A stretch of 56,871 nt of DNA from an uncultured Burkholderiales bacterium (GCA_937891045.1 CALBEV010000179.1:1-56871), one strand, 5' to 3'; positions 46,296 through 56,871 are shown, counted from the stretch's first letter. The notes: generated by a model from the sequence alone, not told the origin. Numbers and translations are program-made.

Positions 46296-47494
46296 CAAGA
46301 TGCCCCCCCCTGAAGATTCGCGGCGATGGCAAGCGCGGCATCGCGCGCTTGCGCATCAATGTCCAAAAGATCTTCCAAACACTGAGGCCGCATCGGACTG
46401 ATTCTTTCAAGGGTGGCCAAGTTCACTTGATGAATATGGTCGAATCGAATCTGCTTCTTCAAAAACAAGTCAACGGCCACTTCATTGGCCGCATTCAAAA
46501 CAGCAGTGGTACCTTGGGGCGCCGCCAAAGCTTCCCAAGCCAATCTCAAGCCCGGAAATCGTTGCATGTGAGAAGGCTCGTCCATGGCTTCAAAAGTCAT
46601 GGCTTGCATGTGATTGAAATTCAAAGGATCAGAACCTGAGGTAATGCGGTCTGGCCACGACAAGCCATAGGCAATAGGCATGCGCATATCGGGCGTGCCC
46701 AGCTGAGCCACCACCGATCCATCCACAAACTGCACCATGGAATGGATCACGCTTTGCGGATGAATCACAACTTCGATTTGTCGGGGTGTGACACCAAACA
46801 AATACTTGGCCTCGATGACTTCCAGCGCTTTGTTCATCATGGTGGCAGAGTCCACGGAGATTTTGCGCCCCATCACCCAGTTGGGATGAGCACAGGCTTC
46901 CTCAGGGGTGACTGTGTGCAAACTGTTGGGATCTCGGGTTCTGAACGGGCCGCCCGAAGCGGTAAGAATGATTTTGTCCACCGCAGCAGGCCAAACTTCA
47001 GGGTTGTCGGGCAAGGATTGGAAAACAGCCGAATGCTCGCTGTCAATGGGCAGCAGTTTTGCCCCACCAGCAAGAACCGTGTCCAAAAACAATTGCCCAC
47101 CAACCACCAACGCCTCTTTGTTGGCAAGCAACAAACGTTTGCCCGTTTTGGCTGCTGCCAAGCACGGGGCCAAACCTGCCGCACCCACAATGGCGGCCAT
47201 CACCACATCAACACGTTCATCGCTTGACACGTCGACCAAGGCTTGAGGTGTGTTGAACACTTGCGTGGATAAACCTGCTGACTTGATTTTCTCGGCGAGC
47301 TGTTGAGCAGCTTCGCGCTCCACCATCACCGCAAATTGCGGCTTGAATGCCAAGCATTGAGAGAACATCAACTCCACTTGCCGTGCACCCGTGAGGGCGA
47401 AGATTTGGAATTTTTCAGGATGGCGGGCCACCACATCCAAGGTGTTGACACCAATGGAACCGGTGGAGCCGAGAATGGTGAGTTGTTGAGTCAT
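46295..47494 (-). CDS. dxr: 1-deoxy-D-xylulose-5-phosphate reductoisomerase
   Basis: Second step of the non-mevalonate isoprenoid pathway, NADPH- and metal-dependent. The 399 residues have the NADPH motif GSTGSIG, the metal acids in LPIDSEHSAVFQ (D and E), the SGGPFRTRD loop and NAANEVAVDLF. The coding strand ends with a run of eight G just before the stop (46302-46310 as eight C), a spot prone to slippage. It overlaps cdsA by ATGA. Confidence 0.97.
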   Translation of the reverse strand: MTQQLTILGSTGSIGVNTLDVVARHPEKFQIFALTGARQVELMFSQCLAFKPQFAVMVEREAAQQLAEKIKSAGLSTQVFNTPQALVDVSSDERVDVVMAAIVGAAGLAPCLAAAKTGKRLLLANKEALVVGGQLFLDTVLAGGAKLLPIDSEHSAVFQSLPDNPEVWPAAVDKIILTASGGPFRTRDPNSLHTVTPEEACAHPNWVMGRKISVDSATMMNKALEVIEAKYLFGVTPRQIEVVIHPQSVIHSMVQFVDGSVVAQLGTPDMRMPIAYGLSWPDRITSGSDPLNFNHMQAMTFEAMDEPSHMQRFPGLRLAWEALAAPQGTTAVLNAANEVAVDLFLKKQIRFDHIHQVNLATLERISPMRPQCLEDLLDIDAQARDAALAIAANLQGGAS

Positions 47495-48357
47495 GGACGC
47501 TGAAACAACACCAACATCAGGGCCAGCGGCAATGTGGGCAACAAGGCGTCCATGCGGTCTAGGACGCCGCCGTGGCCGGGCAACAACTGGCTGCTGTCTT
47601 TGGCCCCAGCACTGCGTTTGATCAATGATTCAATCAAGTCGCCCACCACGCTCATGGCGGTCAGGAACATCAAGCCCAGCACCAACATGGGCAAGCCATG
47701 CTGAAGCAGTGCAGCAAACACACTCCCTTGCAACCATGGCCAGTGTGCTTCCAAAGAAACCCAGGCAAAGGCCAAGACTTGCACTGCCACCATGGCGCCA
47801 AAGACACCTTCCCAGGTTTTACCGGGGCTGATGTGGGGGGCCAACTTCCGCTGGCCCCACCGGCGGCCCACGAAATAGGCAGCGATGTCGGCAATCCACA
47901 CCAAGGTCAGGCATGACAGCAAAAAGGCCGTGCCCATCAGCTTGGCTTGGAACAAGGCCATCCACGTGGTGCTCAATATCAGCACGCCCAACAACAAGCG
48001 AAACCATTGAGGCCAAGCTTGCCACATGGACAAACCACCGCGCAGCAAATGCGCTCCCAATAAGACCCAAGAAGCGCCAACCAACAACCAGGTATTTCGA
48101 CCGAAAAGCCAGTCCCACAAGCCGTGTTCTGTGGACATCCAGAAGGTGGCATAAGCCGATGCACACAGCACGGCACAAGCCGCACTCATCAGCAACGCCC
48201 AGCGCATACCCACGCCATTGAGCCGCCCCCATTCCCAAGCAGCAGCCAAGATGAGCACCAAACCAAAGCCACCCAGCCACTGTGGGTTTGAATGAAACAA
48301 GGCCGGCAGCGCAACGGCCAACAGCAGCAAGGCAGTGATGATGCGCTGCTTCAGCAT
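47491..48357 (-). CDS. cdsA: phosphatidate cytidylyltransferase
   Basis: Integral-membrane enzyme making CDP-diacylglycerol for phospholipid synthesis. The 288-residue protein has about eight hydrophobic helices and the CDP-alcohol signature near the C-terminus (SLIKRSAGAKDSSQLLPGHGGVLDRMD). The ATG at 48357 is 7 bases after the frr stop. Normally uppS stands between frr and cdsA in this order; it is absent here. Confidence 0.95.
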   Translation of the reverse strand: MLKQRIITALLLLAVALPALFHSNPQWLGGFGLVLILAAAWEWGRLNGVGMRWALLMSAACAVLCASAYATFWMSTEHGLWDWLFGRNTWLLVGASWVLLGAHLLRGGLSMWQAWPQWFRLLLGVLILSTTWMALFQAKLMGTAFLLSCLTLVWIADIAAYFVGRRWGQRKLAPHISPGKTWEGVFGAMVAVQVLAFAWVSLEAHWPWLQGSVFAALLQHGLPMLVLGLMFLTAMSVVGDLIESLIKRSAGAKDSSQLLPGHGGVLDRMDALLPTLPLALMLVLFQRP

Positions 48358-48364
48358 GAAGTGC

Positions 48365-48925
48365 TCAGACCGCCATGATTTCTTGCTCTTTCGACGAAAT
48401 GAGTTTGTCGATGTCGGCAATGTGTTTATCGGTGACTTTTTGAATGTCGGTTTCAGCGCGTTTTTGATCGTCTTCGGAGGCGAGTTTTTCTTTGACGAGT
48501 TTCTTCACCGCTTCGTTGGCATCGCGGCGCAAGTTGCGAACCGCCACTTTGGCGTTTTCACCCTCGCTGCGCACAATTTTGGTCATCTCTTTGCGACGCT
48601 CTTCGGTCATGGGCGGCATGGGGACGCGGATCAGGTCGCCCATGGAGGCTGGGTTCAATCCCAGGTCGCTTTCCCGAATGGCTTTTTCAATTTTGGGGCC
48701 AAGGCCCTTTTCCCAAGGCTGAACGCTGATGGTGCGAGCGTCTAACAAAGTGACATTGGCCACCTGCGACAAGGGTGTGGGGTTGCCGTAGTACTCGACC
48801 ATCACCGAGTCAAGCATGCCGGGGTTCGCGCGGCCGGTGCGGATTTTCGACAAGCCATTGGTGAAGGCGGCAATGGACTGGTCCATTTTGGTGGCGCTGT
48901 TTTGTTTGATCTGGTTGATGTCCAT
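48365..48925 (-). CDS. frr: ribosome recycling factor
   Basis: Separates ribosomes after termination together with EF-G. The 186-residue two-domain helical protein has the typical [22 protein letters not shown] and [16 protein letters not shown] segments. The ATG has GGAG upstream with 9-base spacing; it follows pyrH by 31 bp. Confidence 0.97.
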   Translation of the reverse strand: MDINQIKQNSATKMDQSIAAFTNGLSKIRTGRANPGMLDSVMVEYYGNPTPLSQVANVTLLDARTISVQPWEKGLGPKIEKAIRESDLGLNPASMGDLIRVPMPPMTEERRKEMTKIVRSEGENAKVAVRNLRRDANEAVKKLVKEKLASEDDQKRAETDIQKVTDKHIADIDKLISSKEQEIMAV

Positions 48926-48956
48926 GATTCAATTCTCCTGCGGTGTCACTTCAAGT

Positions 48957-49679
48957 TCAAGCAAAGACCAAGGTGCCTTCGTCTTCGCCCATGACGACAC
49001 GCTTGAGCGCACCGTGCTTGAAGATAGAAAAAACGGTGATAGGTAATTTTTGATCGCGGCACAGCGCAAAAGCGGTGGCGTCCATGATGCCCAAGTTGCC
49101 TTTGATGGCATCGTCGAAACTGATCCGACTGTAGCGGGTGGCTGTGGGATCTTTGTTGGGGTCGGCGGTGTAGACGCCATCCACTTTGGTAGCCTTCAAG
49201 ACCATGGCCGCGCCAATTTCTGCGCCGCGCAACGCGGCAGCTGTGTCGGTTGTGAAGAAGGGGTTGCCAGTTCCTGCGGCAAAAACCACCACCTTGCCCT
49301 CTTCCAAGTACTGCAAGGCCTTGGGGCGCACATAGGGCTCCACCACTTGCTCAATGCCAATGGCCGACATGACACGTGCCACCAAGCCGGCTTTGTTCAT
49401 GGTGTCGGCCAAAGCCAGTGCGTTCATGACAGTAGCCAACATGCCCATGTAGTCGGCGGTGGCGCGATCCATGCCAACAGAACCCCCAGCCACGCCTCGG
49501 AAGATGTTGCCTCCGCCAATCACCACCGCGACTTCAACGCCCATATGGGTGATTTCTGCAATCTCTTCAACCATGCGAACAATGGTGTCGCGGTTGATGC
49601 CGAAGGCGTCATCGCCCATCAAAGCCTCACCGGACAACTTGAGCAAAATGCGTTTGTAAGCTGGTTGAATTGCGGCCAT
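48957..49679 (-). CDS. pyrH: uridylate kinase
   Basis: UMP kinase of the amino-acid-kinase family, making UDP; a hexamer regulated by GTP and UTP. The 240 residues start with [21 protein letters not shown] and have the GGGNIFRG and ADPNKDP motifs. An ATG at 49691 exists, but the ATG at 49679 has an ideal ribosome site (GGAG, 6 bases), so I chose that. A terminator separates it from tsf. Confidence 0.96.
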   Translation of the reverse strand: MAAIQPAYKRILLKLSGEALMGDDAFGINRDTIVRMVEEIAEITHMGVEVAVVIGGGNIFRGVAGGSVGMDRATADYMGMLATVMNALALADTMNKAGLVARVMSAIGIEQVVEPYVRPKALQYLEEGKVVVFAAGTGNPFFTTDTAAALRGAEIGAAMVLKATKVDGVYTADPNKDPTATRYSRISFDDAIKGNLGIMDATAFALCRDQKLPITVFSIFKHGALKRVVMGEDEGTLVFA

Positions 49680-49721
49680 TGATTTCTCCATCAGATTCAG
49701 AGTTTAACGAGTTGCAGGCAT

Positions 49722-49746
49722 AAAAAAGGGGACTGTTGTCCCCTTT
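49722..49746 (-). terminator. rho-independent terminator after tsf
   Basis: 9-bp stem AAAGGGGAC / GTCCCCTTT with a 4-base loop, followed on the minus strand by six T residues. It lies 12 bases after the tsf stop, so pyrH must also have its own promoter or receive read-through. Confidence 0.9.
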
Positions 49747-49757
49747 GATTGATGCTG

Positions 49758-50651
49758 TCAGGCTGACTGCTTGGCAGCGGCGACTTGGGCGGCCACCTCG
49801 GCCGCGAAATCATCGACTTTGCGCTCGATACCTTCACCCACCACGTACATGGTGAAAGACTTCACCGTGGTCTTGGTGGCTTGCAACATTTGCTCAACCG
49901 TTTGCTTGTCGTTTTTCACGAAAGGCTGGTTGAACAAAGACACTTCTTTCAGGTACTTTTGAACAGCGCCTTCAATCATCTTGGCGGCGATGTCAGCAGG
50001 CTTGCCAGACTCGGCGGCTTTGGCTGTGGCCACTGAACGTTCCATGTCAATCAGTTGGGCGGGCACATCGGCACTGGTCAGTGCCACGGGCTTCATGGCG
50101 GCCACGTGCATGGCGACATCGCGGGCAGCGGTTTCTTCACCGGTGAACTCGACCACCACACCAATGCGGGTGCCGTGCAAATAAGCAGCGAGTTGTTGGT
50201 CGCCACCGAAATATTGGAAGCGGCGAAAGCTCATGTTCTCGCCAATCTTGCCAATCAAACCTTTGCGCACATCTTCCAAGGTGGGGCCAAAGCCGTCTTG
50301 GGCATGGGGCAAGGCGCCCAAGGCGTCGATGTCAGCAGGATGGTGTTTGGCAATCAACTCGGCAGCGGCTTGTGCCAAGGCCAAGAAGCTGTCGTTTTTG
50401 GTGACGAAGTCGGTCTCGCAGTTGACTTCCAACAAGGCGCCGGTTTTGCCGTGGATGGCGGTGGCCACCACGCCTTCAGCGGTGACACGGGCAGCGGCTT
50501 TGCTGGCTTTGCTGCCCAACTTGACGCGCAACAGCTCTTCGGCTTTGACCAAATCGCCTTCGGCTTCGGTCAAGGCTTTCTTGCATTCCATCATGGGGGC
50601 ATCGGTTTTGGCACGCAACTCGGCGACCATGCTTGCAGTGATAGCTGCCAT
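49758..50651 (-). CDS. tsf: elongation factor Ts
   Basis: Nucleotide exchange factor for EF-Tu. The 297 residues have the N-terminal UBA-like domain with [10 protein letters not shown] and the signature [11 protein letters not shown]. It follows rpsB in the conserved rpsB-tsf order, with a hairpin between them. Confidence 0.97.
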   Translation of the reverse strand: MAAITASMVAELRAKTDAPMMECKKALTEAEGDLVKAEELLRVKLGSKASKAAARVTAEGVVATAIHGKTGALLEVNCETDFVTKNDSFLALAQAAAELIAKHHPADIDALGALPHAQDGFGPTLEDVRKGLIGKIGENMSFRRFQYFGGDQQLAAYLHGTRIGVVVEFTGEETAARDVAMHVAAMKPVALTSADVPAQLIDMERSVATAKAAESGKPADIAAKMIEGAVQKYLKEVSLFNQPFVKNDKQTVEQMLQATKTTVKSFTMYVVGEGIERKVDDFAAEVAAQVAAAKQSA

Positions 50652-50699
50652 AAATACTCCTCGTTTTCAGTTCAATGTGTGTTGTTCAAGAGGGGGTGC

Positions 50700-50724
50700 G
50701 AAAAAGGGGCCACGCGAGCCCCTT
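50700..50724 (-). terminator. attenuator-like hairpin between rpsB and tsf
   Basis: 7-bp stem AAGGGGC / GCCCCTT with a 7-base loop, followed by five T residues on the minus strand, in the 94-bp gap. It would reduce tsf relative to rpsB expression, as in other proteobacteria. Confidence 0.75.
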
Positions 50725-50745
50725 GTGCTGATAGCCCGGGGGCCA

Positions 50746-51492
50746 TCAAGCTTGTGCATCCACCTCGACGAATTCGTCTTGGCCTTCAGCCACAGCTTTG
50801 ACAACGTCGTTCACGGCGTTGGCGCGGCCTTCCAGAATGGCGTCAGCGATGCCACGGGCATACAGCGTGACAGCCTTAGAGGAGTCATCGTTGCCAGGAA
50901 TGATGTAGTCGATGCCTTCAGGGGAGTGGTTGGAGTCCACCACGCCGATGAGGGGAATGCCCAATTTTTTGGCTTCAGCAATGGCAATTTTGTGGAAGCC
51001 CACGTCAATCACGAAAATCGCATCGGGCAAAGTGACCATGTCTTGGATGCCACCAATGTCTTTTTCCAATTTTTCCAACTCGCGCATGAACATGAGTTGT
51101 TCTTTTTTAGACATGGCGTCCAGGCCAATTTCTTGTTGCGCTTTCATGTCTTTCAAGCGCTTGATGGATGTTTTGACAGTTTTGAAATTGGTCAGCATAC
51201 CGCCCAACCAACGCTGGTCCACGAAGGGAACGCCTGCACGTTTGGCTTCGGTGGCAATGATTTCACGCGCTTGGCGTTTGGTACCCACCATCAAGATGTT
51301 GCCGCGGTTGGACGCCAATAGCTTGGCGAACTTCATCGCGTCCTGGAACATGGGCAATGTTTTTTCCAGGTTGATGATGTGGATTTTGTTGCGATGACCG
51401 AAGATGAACGGGGCCATCTTGGGGTTCCAGAAACGGGTTTGGTGGCCAAAGTGGACACCGGCTTCCAGCATTTCGCGCATGGATGTAGACAT
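50746..51492 (-). CDS. rpsB: 30S ribosomal protein S2
   Basis: Small-subunit protein binding near the 16S 3' end. The 248 residues start [25 protein letters not shown], with the S2 signatures NLEKTLPMF and [21 protein letters not shown] ribosome site AGGAG lies 6 bases before the ATG. Confidence 0.98.
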   Translation of the reverse strand: MSTSMREMLEAGVHFGHQTRFWNPKMAPFIFGHRNKIHIINLEKTLPMFQDAMKFAKLLASNRGNILMVGTKRQAREIIATEAKRAGVPFVDQRWLGGMLTNFKTVKTSIKRLKDMKAQQEIGLDAMSKKEQLMFMRELEKLEKDIGGIQDMVTLPDAIFVIDVGFHKIAIAEAKKLGIPLIGVVDSNHSPEGIDYIIPGNDDSSKAVTLYARGIADAILEGRANAVNDVVKAVAEGQDEFVEVDAQA

Positions 51493-51521
51493 GGATAACT
51501 CCTGAAGGTTGTTTCTAAAAT

Positions 51522-51564
51522 CCAGTTCATCATTGCCCGTAAGAGCAACACCTTTTGGAACTGG
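51522..51564 (-). promoter_or_regulatory. structured rpsB leader
   Basis: The leader between the -10 TAGAAT (51629-51624, with an upstream TGT forming an extended -10) and the rpsB ATG is about 125 bases. It contains nested pairing: CCAGTTC at 51522-51528 with GAACTGG at 51558-51564, enclosing a 6-bp hairpin with a four-base loop around 51533-51548. S2 autoregulation through such leaders is known in related bacteria; here it is an inference. Confidence 0.5.
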
Positions 51565-51664
51565 TTTGGGATTTACTTCGGTGAGATTTACAAAAAGTAA
51601 TTCTTTCCACTAAAGCCAAACGATTCTAACACAGCCAGAGTGGCTGAATGCCCTGCACAAGGTC

Positions 51665-52417
51665 TCAGCCGCGACCGACAAAGGGCATGTTGGTGGCCAT
51701 CACCGTGTGGAACAGCACATTGGCCGACAGTGGGAGGTTGGCCATGTACAAAATCGACTCCCCCACATGCGAGACATCCATCAAAGGTTCGGGCTTGACG
51801 TCGCCGTTGGCTTGCTTGACACCACGGGCCATGGGGGCAGCCATTTCGGTGCCCGCATTGCCAATGTCAATTTGTCCCACAGCAATCGAGAAAGCACGGC
51901 CATCCAATGCTGCGGTTTTGGTCAATCCAGTGACCGCATGTTTGGTGGAGGTGTAGGCAATCGAGTTCGGGCGCGGCGCGTAAGCAGAGATGGACCCATT
52001 GTTGATGATGCGACCACCCATAGGCTGCTGTTTTTTCATGATGGCAAAGGCTTGCTGCAAGCAATAGAACATGCCGTTCAAATTGATGTCAACCACATTG
52101 CGCCATTGCTCGATGGTCAATTCATCCAAGGGCACCGGCGGCGCACCAACGCCAGCGTTGTTGAACAACAAGTCCACCCTGCCCCATGCCTTGGCAGTTT
52201 CAGCAAACAACGCTTTGACAGCGTCGGGATTGGCCACATCGGTGGGCAAAACCAAACACTGGCTGGCTCGGCCACTTTCTTGCGCCAGTTCTTTCAGTGG
52301 TTGTTCGCGGCGACCGGCCAGGGCCACATGCCAACCATCATTCAACAAGGCCAAGGCTGCAGCTTTGCCGATGCCGGTGCCAGCACCCGTGACGATGGCG
52401 ATTTTGGGTTGAGTCAT
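51665..52417 (-). CDS. short-chain dehydrogenase/reductase
   Basis: NAD(P)-dependent oxidoreductase of the classical SDR family, 250 residues. Seen: the nucleotide motif TGAGTGIG (about 11-18), NNAGVG, the catalytic Ser in NNGSISAY and YTSTK (Tyr and Lys). Substrate unknown; the residues around [20 protein letters not shown] are general. It follows rnr by 13 bp, so may be co-transcribed with it. Confidence 0.88.
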   Translation of the reverse strand: MTQPKIAIVTGAGTGIGKAAALALLNDGWHVALAGRREQPLKELAQESGRASQCLVLPTDVANPDAVKALFAETAKAWGRVDLLFNNAGVGAPPVPLDELTIEQWRNVVDINLNGMFYCLQQAFAIMKKQQPMGGRIINNGSISAYAPRPNSIAYTSTKHAVTGLTKTAALDGRAFSIAVGQIDIGNAGTEMAAPMARGVKQANGDVKPEPLMDVSHVGESILYMANLPLSANVLFHTVMATNMPFVGRG

Positions 52418-52430
52418 GGCTGGCGTCCTT

Positions 52431-54683
52431 TCAGGGTCTGCGCTTGGGTTTGTGGTTTTTCTTTGGCTTGGCCGCGGCTTTTTTCACCGCCTCGGTCAAG
52501 CTTTGGGGTTTGGCTTCTTTTGAAGACGTTTGTTTTTTCTGCGAAATCCGTTTGCTGCCCTTTTTTTCAGGCGCCGACGGTAGTGGATTTTTTCGCTTGG
52601 AACCCTTGTCCAAAATGTCTGCGCCAGGTTCTTGCACCCAACGGAAATCGATTTTGCGGCCATCCAAATCAACACGACTGACCTGCACCCGCACCCGCGC
52701 ACCAATGGCATAACGAATGCCTGTGCGCTCGCCACGCAACTCTTGGCGGGCTTCATCAAATCGGAAATAGTCGCCACCCAATTCGGTGATGTGCACCAAT
52801 CCTTCCACGTACATGGCGTCCAATGTGACAAACACGCCGAAGCTTGTGACGGCAGAAACTGTGCCGCTGAAATCTTCCCCCAAATGTTCGCGCATGTACT
52901 GGCATTTCAGCCAAGCTTCCACATCTCTGCTGGCCTCATCAGCACGGCGTTCGTTGGCACTGCAGTGCAAGCCCGCGGCCTCCCAGGCTTGTTGTGCAGG
53001 TGAGGCTTTGACGGGCGCTGTTTTACGTTGAGCCAGTTTGGATTGCGCAGACAAGCGGCGGGCCAATTTGGCATGGGCTTCGCCAGGCGTGGGCAAGGCA
53101 GGCAGTTGGTACTTCGTTCCATTGAGGATGGATTTGATGACGCGGTGCACCAGCAAGTCGGGGTACCGGCGAATCGGGCTGGTGAAGTGGGTATACGCCG
53201 GGTAAGCCAAACCAAAGTGACCGCTGTTGATCGGTGTGTAAATCGCTTGTTGCATCGAGCGCAACAGCATGGTGTGGATTTGCTGTGAATCGGGGCGTTC
53301 TTTGCTGGCCTGCGCAATGGCTTGGAATTGACCCGGTGTCGGGTCTTCACTCAAAGTGGCCGAGACACCCAAAGCACGCAAGTAGTTGCGCAGAATTTCG
53401 CGTTTCTCAGGTGTGGGGCCCTCATGCACCCGAAAAAGCGACGGGTGTTTGCTTTGCAAAATGAAGTCGGCGCTGCACACATTGGCCGCCAGCATGGCTT
53501 CTTCAATCAAACGATGTGCTTCGGTGCGCACGCGCGGCACAATTTTCTCAATGCGCCCGTTTTCATCGCAAACAATTTGGGTTTCGGTGGTTTCAAAGTC
53601 CACCGCACCGCGCTTCATGCGAGATTGCAGCAAGCTGCGATAGACGTCATGCAAGTGCATCAAGTCGGGCACACGGTCTTTGTACTTGGAAGCTTGTGGC
53701 CCCCGGGTGTTGGACAAAATCGCCGCCACATCGGTGTAGGTGAATCGCGCATGGCTGTGCATCACCGCTTGGTAAAACTGGTAGGCATAGACCTGCCCTT
53801 CTGCGTCGACCATCATGTCGCAGACCATGCACAGTCTGTCTACGCTGGGGTTCAGTGAACACAAACCATTCGAGAGTTTTTCCGGCAGCATGGGAATCAC
53901 GCGGCGTGGGAAATACACGCTGGTGGCGCGTTCGTAGGCGTCAATGTCGATGGCGCTGCCGGTGTCCACATAGTGGCTCACATCGGCAATGGCCACCAAC
54001 AAACGCCAACCAGGTGTGGGGCCTTTGGTGACGGGTTCGCAATACACCGCATCGTCAAAGTCTCGAGCGTCTTCACCATCAATGGTGACCAAAGGAATGT
54101 CGCGCAAGTCGATGCGGTTGCGAGCATCTTGAGGGCCGACTTTGTCGGGCAAGGTGGCGGCTTGGGCCAAGCATTCTTCTGAGAAACGATGGGGCACACT
54201 GTATTTGCGCACCGCAATTTCAATCTCCATGCCGGGGTCATCCATCTCGCCCAACACTTCTTGCACACGGCCTACTGGCTGGCCAAACAAACTCGGTGGT
54301 TCGGTCAACTCGACCACCACCACTTGACCGACCGCTGCATTACCGGTGGCACTTTTGGGAATCAGAATGTCTTGTCCAAAGCGGCGGTCCTCTGGGGCTA
54401 CCAACCAAACACCGCTTTCTTGCAACAAGCGACCAATGATGGGTTGTGCAGGACGCTCTAGGATTTCAACAATGCGGCCCTCTGGTCGGCCCTTGCGATC
54501 AAGGCGCGTGACCTTGGCCAGCACCCTATCGCGGTGCAAAACAGCACGCATTTCGTTTGGGGGCAAATAGACGTCAGCTTGCCCATCTTCACGCTGCACA
54601 AAACCGTGCCCATCGCGATGACCTTCAACGGTGCCCTGAAATTCTTCAGCAGGGACAGAATGGGTGGTGGTGCTTTTTTTGAT
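52431..54683 (-). CDS. rnr: ribonuclease R
   Basis: 3'-5' exoribonuclease of the RNB family that degrades structured RNA and is active in quality control. The 750-residue protein has cold-shock domains ([12 protein letters not shown]...), the RNB catalytic domain with [13 protein letters not shown] (metal Asp residues) and an S1 domain at the C-terminus ([21 protein letters not shown]), then a basic tail. There is no ATG, GTG or TTG at the right place. The likely start is an ATC at 54683, preceded by AGAGGA at 4 bases, giving [21 protein letters not shown]. The longer frame to 54791 would read through the tRNA-Leu gene antisense. Confidence 0.85.
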   Translation of the reverse strand: MKKSTTTHSVPAEEFQGTVEGHRDGHGFVQREDGQADVYLPPNEMRAVLHRDRVLAKVTRLDRKGRPEGRIVEILERPAQPIIGRLLQESGVWLVAPEDRRFGQDILIPKSATGNAAVGQVVVVELTEPPSLFGQPVGRVQEVLGEMDDPGMEIEIAVRKYSVPHRFSEECLAQAATLPDKVGPQDARNRIDLRDIPLVTIDGEDARDFDDAVYCEPVTKGPTPGWRLLVAIADVSHYVDTGSAIDIDAYERATSVYFPRRVIPMLPEKLSNGLCSLNPSVDRLCMVCDMMVDAEGQVYAYQFYQAVMHSHARFTYTDVAAILSNTRGPQASKYKDRVPDLMHLHDVYRSLLQSRMKRGAVDFETTETQIVCDENGRIEKIVPRVRTEAHRLIEEAMLAANVCSADFILQSKHPSLFRVHEGPTPEKREILRNYLRALGVSATLSEDPTPGQFQAIAQASKERPDSQQIHTMLLRSMQQAIYTPINSGHFGLAYPAYTHFTSPIRRYPDLLVHRVIKSILNGTKYQLPALPTPGEAHAKLARRLSAQSKLAQRKTAPVKASPAQQAWEAAGLHCSANERRADEASRDVEAWLKCQYMREHLGEDFSGTVSAVTSFGVFVTLDAMYVEGLVHITELGGDYFRFDEARQELRGERTGIRYAIGARVRVQVSRVDLDGRKIDFRWVQEPGADILDKGSKRKNPLPSAPEKKGSKRISQKKQTSSKEAKPQSLTEAVKKAAAKPKKNHKPKRRP

Positions 54684-54688
54684 ATGAT
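54683..54688 (+). promoter_or_regulatory. -10 box of the tRNA-Leu promoter, overlapping the rnr start
   Basis: TATGAT, 5 of 6 to the sigma-70 consensus, ends 17 bases before the mature tRNA. Its first base is the first base of the apparent ATC start of rnr on the other strand. No good -35 is visible. Confidence 0.45.
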
Positions 54689-54705
54689 CCTCTGCTTTCC
54701 TGAAA

Positions 54706-54790
<85 letters not shown>

Positions 54791-54804
54791 ATCTTAACGG
54801 TCAC

Positions 54805-56163
54805 TCAAACCGGCAGGCCAATCAAATCATGGCCTTGTGCATCAACGATGCGCACCTTTGTAAATTCACCGGTTTTGTATGTCTTACTGACTTTCTCGGG
54901 CGGCAACAAATGCACCACGCCATCAATCTCAGGCGCGTCAGCATAGGTTCTGCCCACACCCCCTTGTTTGCCCATGCTCTTGGCACTGTCCACCAGCACT
55001 TGCATGGTCGAACCAATGCGTGATTTCAACTTCTGAGTTGACACGGCTTCGGCCACAGCCATGAAACGCGCTTGACGTTCTTCGCGCAGGGTTTGCGGCA
55101 ACATGCCCGGCAAATTGTTGGCAGTCGCGCCTTGAACGGGGCTGTAGGCGAAGCAACCGGCCCGGTCGATTTGCGCTTCTTGAACGAAATTCAGCAGGTG
55201 CTCGAACTCGGCCTCGGTTTCGCCAGGAAAGCCTGCAATGAAGGTGCTGCGCACCACCAATTGCGGACACATCTCGCGCCATTTCAGCAGGCGCTCTAGG
55301 TTTTTTTCGCCACTGGCAGGTCGCTCCATGCGTTTCAACACATCGGGGTGGCTGTGCTGAAACGGCACATCCAAATACGGCAACACACGGCCCGAGGCCA
55401 TGAGCGGAATCAGGTGATCGACCGTGGGGTAAGGATAGACGTAGTGCAAGCGCACCCATGCATTGTGCTTCTCAGCGATGTCGGCCAAAGCCTCTACCAA
55501 CTCCAGGGTTCTGGTTTTGACAGGGCGACCGTCATGAAAACCCATTTGATAGCGCATGTCCACGCCATAGGCCGAGGTGTCTTGACTGATGACCAACAAC
55601 TCTTTCACGCCCGACTCGAACAAGGCCTGGGCCTCACGCAACACATCGCCGATGGGACGAGACACCAAATCGCCGCGCATGGACGGGATGATGCAAAACG
55701 TGCAACGGTGGTTGCAGCCTTCGCTGATTTTCAAATAGGCGTAGTGCTTGGGCGTGAGTTTGATGCCCGCAGCAGGGACCAAGTCGATGAAGGGATCGTG
55801 AGGTTTGGGCAAGTGCAAATGCACCGCATCCATCACCTCTTGGGTGGCGTGTGGGCCAGTCACGGCCAACACACTGGGGTGCATGGCTTTGACCAGGTTG
55901 CTGCCGTCTTCTTTGGCCGTGGCACCCAAACATCCTGTGACGATGACTTTGCCGTTTTCTGCCAGCGCTTCGCCAATCGTGTCCAAACTTTCTTTCACCG
56001 CGTCGTCAATGAAGCCACAGGTGTTGACGATCACCAAGTCGGCGCCAGCAAAAGTTTTGGAGGTTTCGTAGCCCTCGGCGCTGAGCTGGGTGAGGATGAG
56101 TTCGGAGTCGGTCAGGGCCTTAGGGCAACCCAGGCTGACAAAACCCACACGAGGCGTGGACAT
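54805..56163 (-). CDS. rimO: ribosomal protein S12 methylthiotransferase RimO
   Basis: Radical-SAM enzyme methylthiolating Asp of ribosomal protein S12. The 452 residues have the N-terminal MTTase cysteines C13, C49 and C78, the radical-SAM motif CNHRCTFC (C150, C154, C157) and a C-terminal TRAM domain. The ATG at 56163 ([17 protein letters not shown]) overlaps the phaR stop as TGATG; the longer frame to 56292 lies in phaR. Confidence 0.96.
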   Translation of the reverse strand: MSTPRVGFVSLGCPKALTDSELILTQLSAEGYETSKTFAGADLVIVNTCGFIDDAVKESLDTIGEALAENGKVIVTGCLGATAKEDGSNLVKAMHPSVLAVTGPHATQEVMDAVHLHLPKPHDPFIDLVPAAGIKLTPKHYAYLKISEGCNHRCTFCIIPSMRGDLVSRPIGDVLREAQALFESGVKELLVISQDTSAYGVDMRYQMGFHDGRPVKTRTLELVEALADIAEKHNAWVRLHYVYPYPTVDHLIPLMASGRVLPYLDVPFQHSHPDVLKRMERPASGEKNLERLLKWREMCPQLVVRSTFIAGFPGETEAEFEHLLNFVQEAQIDRAGCFAYSPVQGATANNLPGMLPQTLREERQARFMAVAEAVSTQKLKSRIGSTMQVLVDSAKSMGKQGGVGRTYADAPEIDGVVHLLPPEKVSKTYKTGEFTKVRIVDAQGHDLIGLPV

Positions 56164-56702
56164 CAGCGCTTCAACCCCATGGCTTGAAACATTTGGTCTT
56201 GCATTTGTTTCAACATTTGTTGAGATTGCTCGGTGTAGTTGCCCATGACGTTTTTCAAAAAAGGATTGGGTTGGCTCATCATTTGGGTCCACAGCTCAGG
56301 AGTGAGTTGTTTGGACTGCTCGGACATGTGCTGCTGAATATCCAAAAAGGCTTGCACATTTTTTTCCAAATAACTGCCCATGAAGCCTTGCATAGAGTGG
56401 CCGTAGAAACGAATGATGTTGGCCAGGGCGGCTTCTGAAAACATCGGAACGCCGCCGGACTCTTCTTCCAAAATGATTTGCAAAAAAATACTGCGGGTCA
56501 AATCTTCATTGGTTTTGGCATCCACCACTTGCAAAGCCGTGACGTCCACCACCATGTTTTTGACCTCGTTCAAGGTGATGTAACTTGAAGTGTAGGTGTC
56601 GTACAAACGCCGGTTTGGGTACTTTTTGATGGTCCGTAGGGCAACCTGGGCTGCGTCGTGCGGGGCCTTGGAAGCACTAGGGGACTTGGGTTTGCTTGTC
56701 AA
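56163..56702 (-). CDS. phaR: PHB synthesis repressor PhaR
   Basis: Regulator that binds phasin and PHB gene promoters and senses PHB. The 179 residues have the conserved N-terminal DNA-binding region ([20 protein letters not shown], about 25-44) and a helical, Gln-rich PHB-binding C-terminal half. The start is TTG at 56702 with AGGA 8 bases before; no ATG precedes the conserved region. It lies downstream of tRNA-Val(GAC), upstream of rimO, not beside the PHB synthesis genes. Confidence 0.92.
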   Translation of the reverse strand: MTSKPKSPSASKAPHDAAQVALRTIKKYPNRRLYDTYTSSYITLNEVKNMVVDVTALQVVDAKTNEDLTRSIFLQIILEEESGGVPMFSEAALANIIRFYGHSMQGFMGSYLEKNVQAFLDIQQHMSEQSKQLTPELWTQMMSQPNPFLKNVMGNYTEQSQQMLKQMQDQMFQAMGLKR

Positions 56703-56783
56703 AGGGATGTCCTGAATAAGAAGTCGCTCGGAAAAAAGAGGCGTCTTGCGGACGGTGTGGTGGTGAAAAAGTTTCGGTCAAGA

Positions 56784-56860
56784 TGGTAGGCGCGATTGGA
56801 CTCGAACCAACGACCCCCACCATGTCAAGGTGGTGCTCTAACCAGCTGAGCTACGCGCCT
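56784..56860 (-). tRNA. tRNA-Val(GAC)
   Basis: 77-base tRNA on the minus strand: acceptor AGGCGCG with CGCGCCT, D arm GCTC...GAGC, anticodon stem CCACC/GGTGG with loop TTGACAT (anticodon GAC, reading GTC/GTT), T loop TTCGAGT, discriminator A and encoded CCA. The gap to phaR is 81 bases with no clear terminator. Confidence 0.95.
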
Positions 56861-56871
56861 TCGTTGCCGAA

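Noticed and set aside
46302..46310. Phase-variable C8 run in dxr
   Set aside because: The run is three codons from the stop, so slippage would only alter the last residues; no sign of a contingency locus.

Overview
This window looks like a chromosomal segment of a betaproteobacterium of the order Burkholderiales, most like the Comamonadaceae (inference). The reasons are the moderate GC content, the isc operon followed by dnaQ, the rpsB-tsf-pyrH-frr...lpxB-rnhB block, PHB metabolism genes (phaZ, phaR) and a propionyl-CoA/methylmalonyl-CoA operon. Almost everything from 2.1 kb onward is ordinary core genome, densely packed and mostly on the minus strand, with many start/stop overlaps (ATGA, GTGA, TGATG) that imply translational coupling.

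Layout. (a) 1-2114: the edge of an AT-rich accessory element. It has the 3' end of an unrecognised gene, a tyrosine recombinase, and about 400 non-coding bases with inverted repeats, and it abuts the 3' end of tRNA-Val(CAC), the usual target for such integrases. (b) 2.1-8.4 kb: tRNA-Val, dnaQ and the complete iscR-iscS-iscU-iscA-hscB-hscA-fdx operon, with a recognisable IscR type-1 operator before iscR. (c) 8.4-14.5 kb: uvrB, divergent from an aminotransferase, a haloacid-dehalogenase-type hydrolase, phaZ (PHB depolymerase) and an RnfB-like ferredoxin. (d) 14.5-24.2 kb: a minus-strand operon for propionyl-CoA to succinyl-CoA (decarboxylase, mcm, meaB, pccB, pccA, epimerase-like). (e) 24.2-32.7 kb: tRNA-Ser, a 48-residue lipoprotein not previously listed as an ORF, a frameshifted ppk, glmM, folP, ftsH, rlmE, yhbY, greA. 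(f) 32.7-38.7 kb: carB-carA with a palindrome-rich promoter, an rRNA methyltransferase of the TrmH/SpoU family, rnhB. (g) 38.7-51.6 kb: the lipid A / outer-membrane assembly / translation block lpxB-lpxA-fabZ-lpxD-skp-bamA-rseP-dxr-cdsA-frr-pyrH-tsf-rpsB, in which uppS is missing from its usual place between frr and cdsA. (h) 51.7-56.9 kb: a short-chain dehydrogenase, rnr, tRNA-Leu(CAG), rimO, phaR, tRNA-Val(GAC).

Points most worth a second look are the one-base frameshift in ppk, an rnr gene with no ordinary start codon whose apparent ATC start abuts the tRNA-Leu -10 box, the absence of uppS, the IscR operator, the 48-residue lipoprotein, a methylmalonyl-CoA epimerase-like protein lacking one canonical metal His, and the tRNA-linked integrase. 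I did not find a convincing new multi-gene system; the only place one could hide is to the left of base 1, inside the integrated element.
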